Source of the DNA: Acidobacteriaceae bacterium
GTDB lineage: Bacteria; Acidobacteriota; Terriglobia; Terriglobales; Acidobacteriaceae
DNA length: 14,177 nucleotides
Assembly: GCA_003154055.1 (NCBI GenBank)
Contig: PMCH01000116.1
Span: 19,846 to 34,022 of the forward strand
Reading direction: 5' to 3'
Shown: positions 13,713-14,177 of the stretch, piece after piece
How the letters are laid out: each line of letters begins with the position of its first letter
Numbering within the stretch: the first letter of the stretch is position 1
The notes under the pieces: generated by a model
Databases searched by the model: none
Told to the model about the DNA's origin: nothing
The model's input: the letters and a program-made list of their open reading frames with translations, nothing else
Position numbers and translations under genes: made by a program

Positions 13713-14177
13713 CTACTCCTTTGCCGGGGTAATCACGATGCTCCGATAAGCAACGTGCCCGTCTTCACTGCCCTGAAGGTAAATCGGACCCGGCAGTCCT
13801 TCGTCGCTGTCGAGCGCACCGCCGGTGATGCCAGGGATTTCCTGGTTGTCGATGATCGTCTTTCCATTCTGAACCACCGTGATCATTCTTCCAACGAAGG
13901 TGATGTCGAATGTCTGCCATTCCCCCGGTTTGCGCGGCATCTCGGGCGATGGAGCCAGGAAACCGTACACCCCGCCGGTATGGTGACTGGGTGGTTCCTG
14001 GATCGAGTTGTCTTCCACCTGAACTTCATAACGGCCGCGCAAGTAGACGCCGCTGTTGGAATTGGCGGCGCAGTTGAACTCGACATGCAGTTTGAAGTCC
14101 CGGAATTTCTGGCCGTTGATGATTTCGGGCCCGTGTCCGGGGCTCACCAGGGTCCCGTCCACAACCTTCCACGCTTT
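13713..14177 (-). CDS. DUF1080 / 3-keto-disaccharide hydrolase family protein, N-terminus off edge
   Basis: 154 residues are visible to the TAG at 13713-13715; the frame is open to the right edge, so the start and any signal peptide are missing. The visible part begins KAWKVVDGTLVSPGHG and contains the domain's hallmarks: FRDFKLHVEFN, NSNSGVYLRGRYEVQVED, HTGGVYGFLAP, GEWQTFDITFVG and PIYLQGSEDG, ending YRSIVITPAKE. This is the concanavalin-like beta-sandwich annotated as 3-keto-disaccharide hydrolase (DUF1080, PF06439). Members cleave 3-keto-glycosides formed by a partner oxidoreductase; other members are uncharacterised. It is upstream of, and probably co-transcribed with, the Gfo/Idh/MocA gene. 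The 64-bp gap has no terminator; its AT-rich patch (13667-13679) might hold an internal promoter. Confidence 0.9.
   Translation of the reverse strand, partial: KAWKVVDGTLVSPGHGPEIINGQKFRDFKLHVEFNCAANSNSGVYLRGRYEVQVEDNSIQEPPSHHTGGVYGFLAPSPEMPRKPGEWQTFDITFVGRMITVVQNGKTIIDNQEIPGITGGALDSDEGLPGPIYLQGSEDGHVAYRSIVITPAKE

Overview
The window looks like a chromosomal segment of an Acidobacteriota (Terriglobia/Koribacter-like) bacterium. This is inferred from the GC-rich codon use, from protein types common in that phylum (a FecR/DUF6600 tryptophan-rich exported protein, a DUF5818-like small exported protein, Tat-exported Gfo/Idh/MocA and DUF1080 proteins), and from a trehalose-phosphate synthase carrying a membrane sensor module. 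No rRNA, tRNA, CRISPR array, transposase or phage gene was seen.

Layout. (1) 1-2275, minus: otsA-type trehalose-6-phosphate synthase whose N-terminus is a two-transmembrane extracytoplasmic sensor plus HAMP-like linker; its C-terminal end runs off the left edge. (2) 2411-2776, minus: small exported DUF5818-like protein with its own terminator (2367-2392). (3) 3260-6285, plus: nitrogen-signalling pair, a PII protein (glnB/glnK type) and its uridylyltransferase/uridylyl-removing enzyme GlnD. A good sigma-54-like promoter precedes the PII gene, and a hairpin in the gap between the two genes pairs with the only good glnD Shine-Dalgarno. (4) 6403-8436, minus: large FecR/DUF6600 exported protein with a proline-rich, internally repeated tail and a strong terminator (6351-6383) shared by the convergent gene ends. 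(5) 8437-9276: no intact gene, but a structured stretch at 8504-8589 and a frameshifted, internally deleted remnant that resembles a DUF1223 protein. (6) 9277-12218, plus: two tandem GH30-family glycoside hydrolases, the first with a Tat signal, the second a likely lipoprotein. (7) 12296-14177, minus: Tat-exported Gfo/Idh/MocA oxidoreductase preceded by a DUF1080 (3-keto-disaccharide hydrolase family) gene that runs off the right edge.

How the parts may work together: PII and GlnD form a textbook nitrogen-status switch (GlnD modifies Tyr51 of PII). The right-hand third reads as a saccharide-degradation locus. The GH30 enzymes hydrolyse beta-glycosides outside the cytoplasm, while the convergent Gfo/Idh/MocA plus DUF1080 pair matches the oxidise-at-C3-then-cleave route for glycosides. 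The link between the two halves is inference from proximity. No wholly new system is evident; the most noteworthy items are the sensor-OtsA fusion, the regulatory architecture of glnB-glnD, and the juxtaposed hydrolytic and 3-keto glycoside routes.
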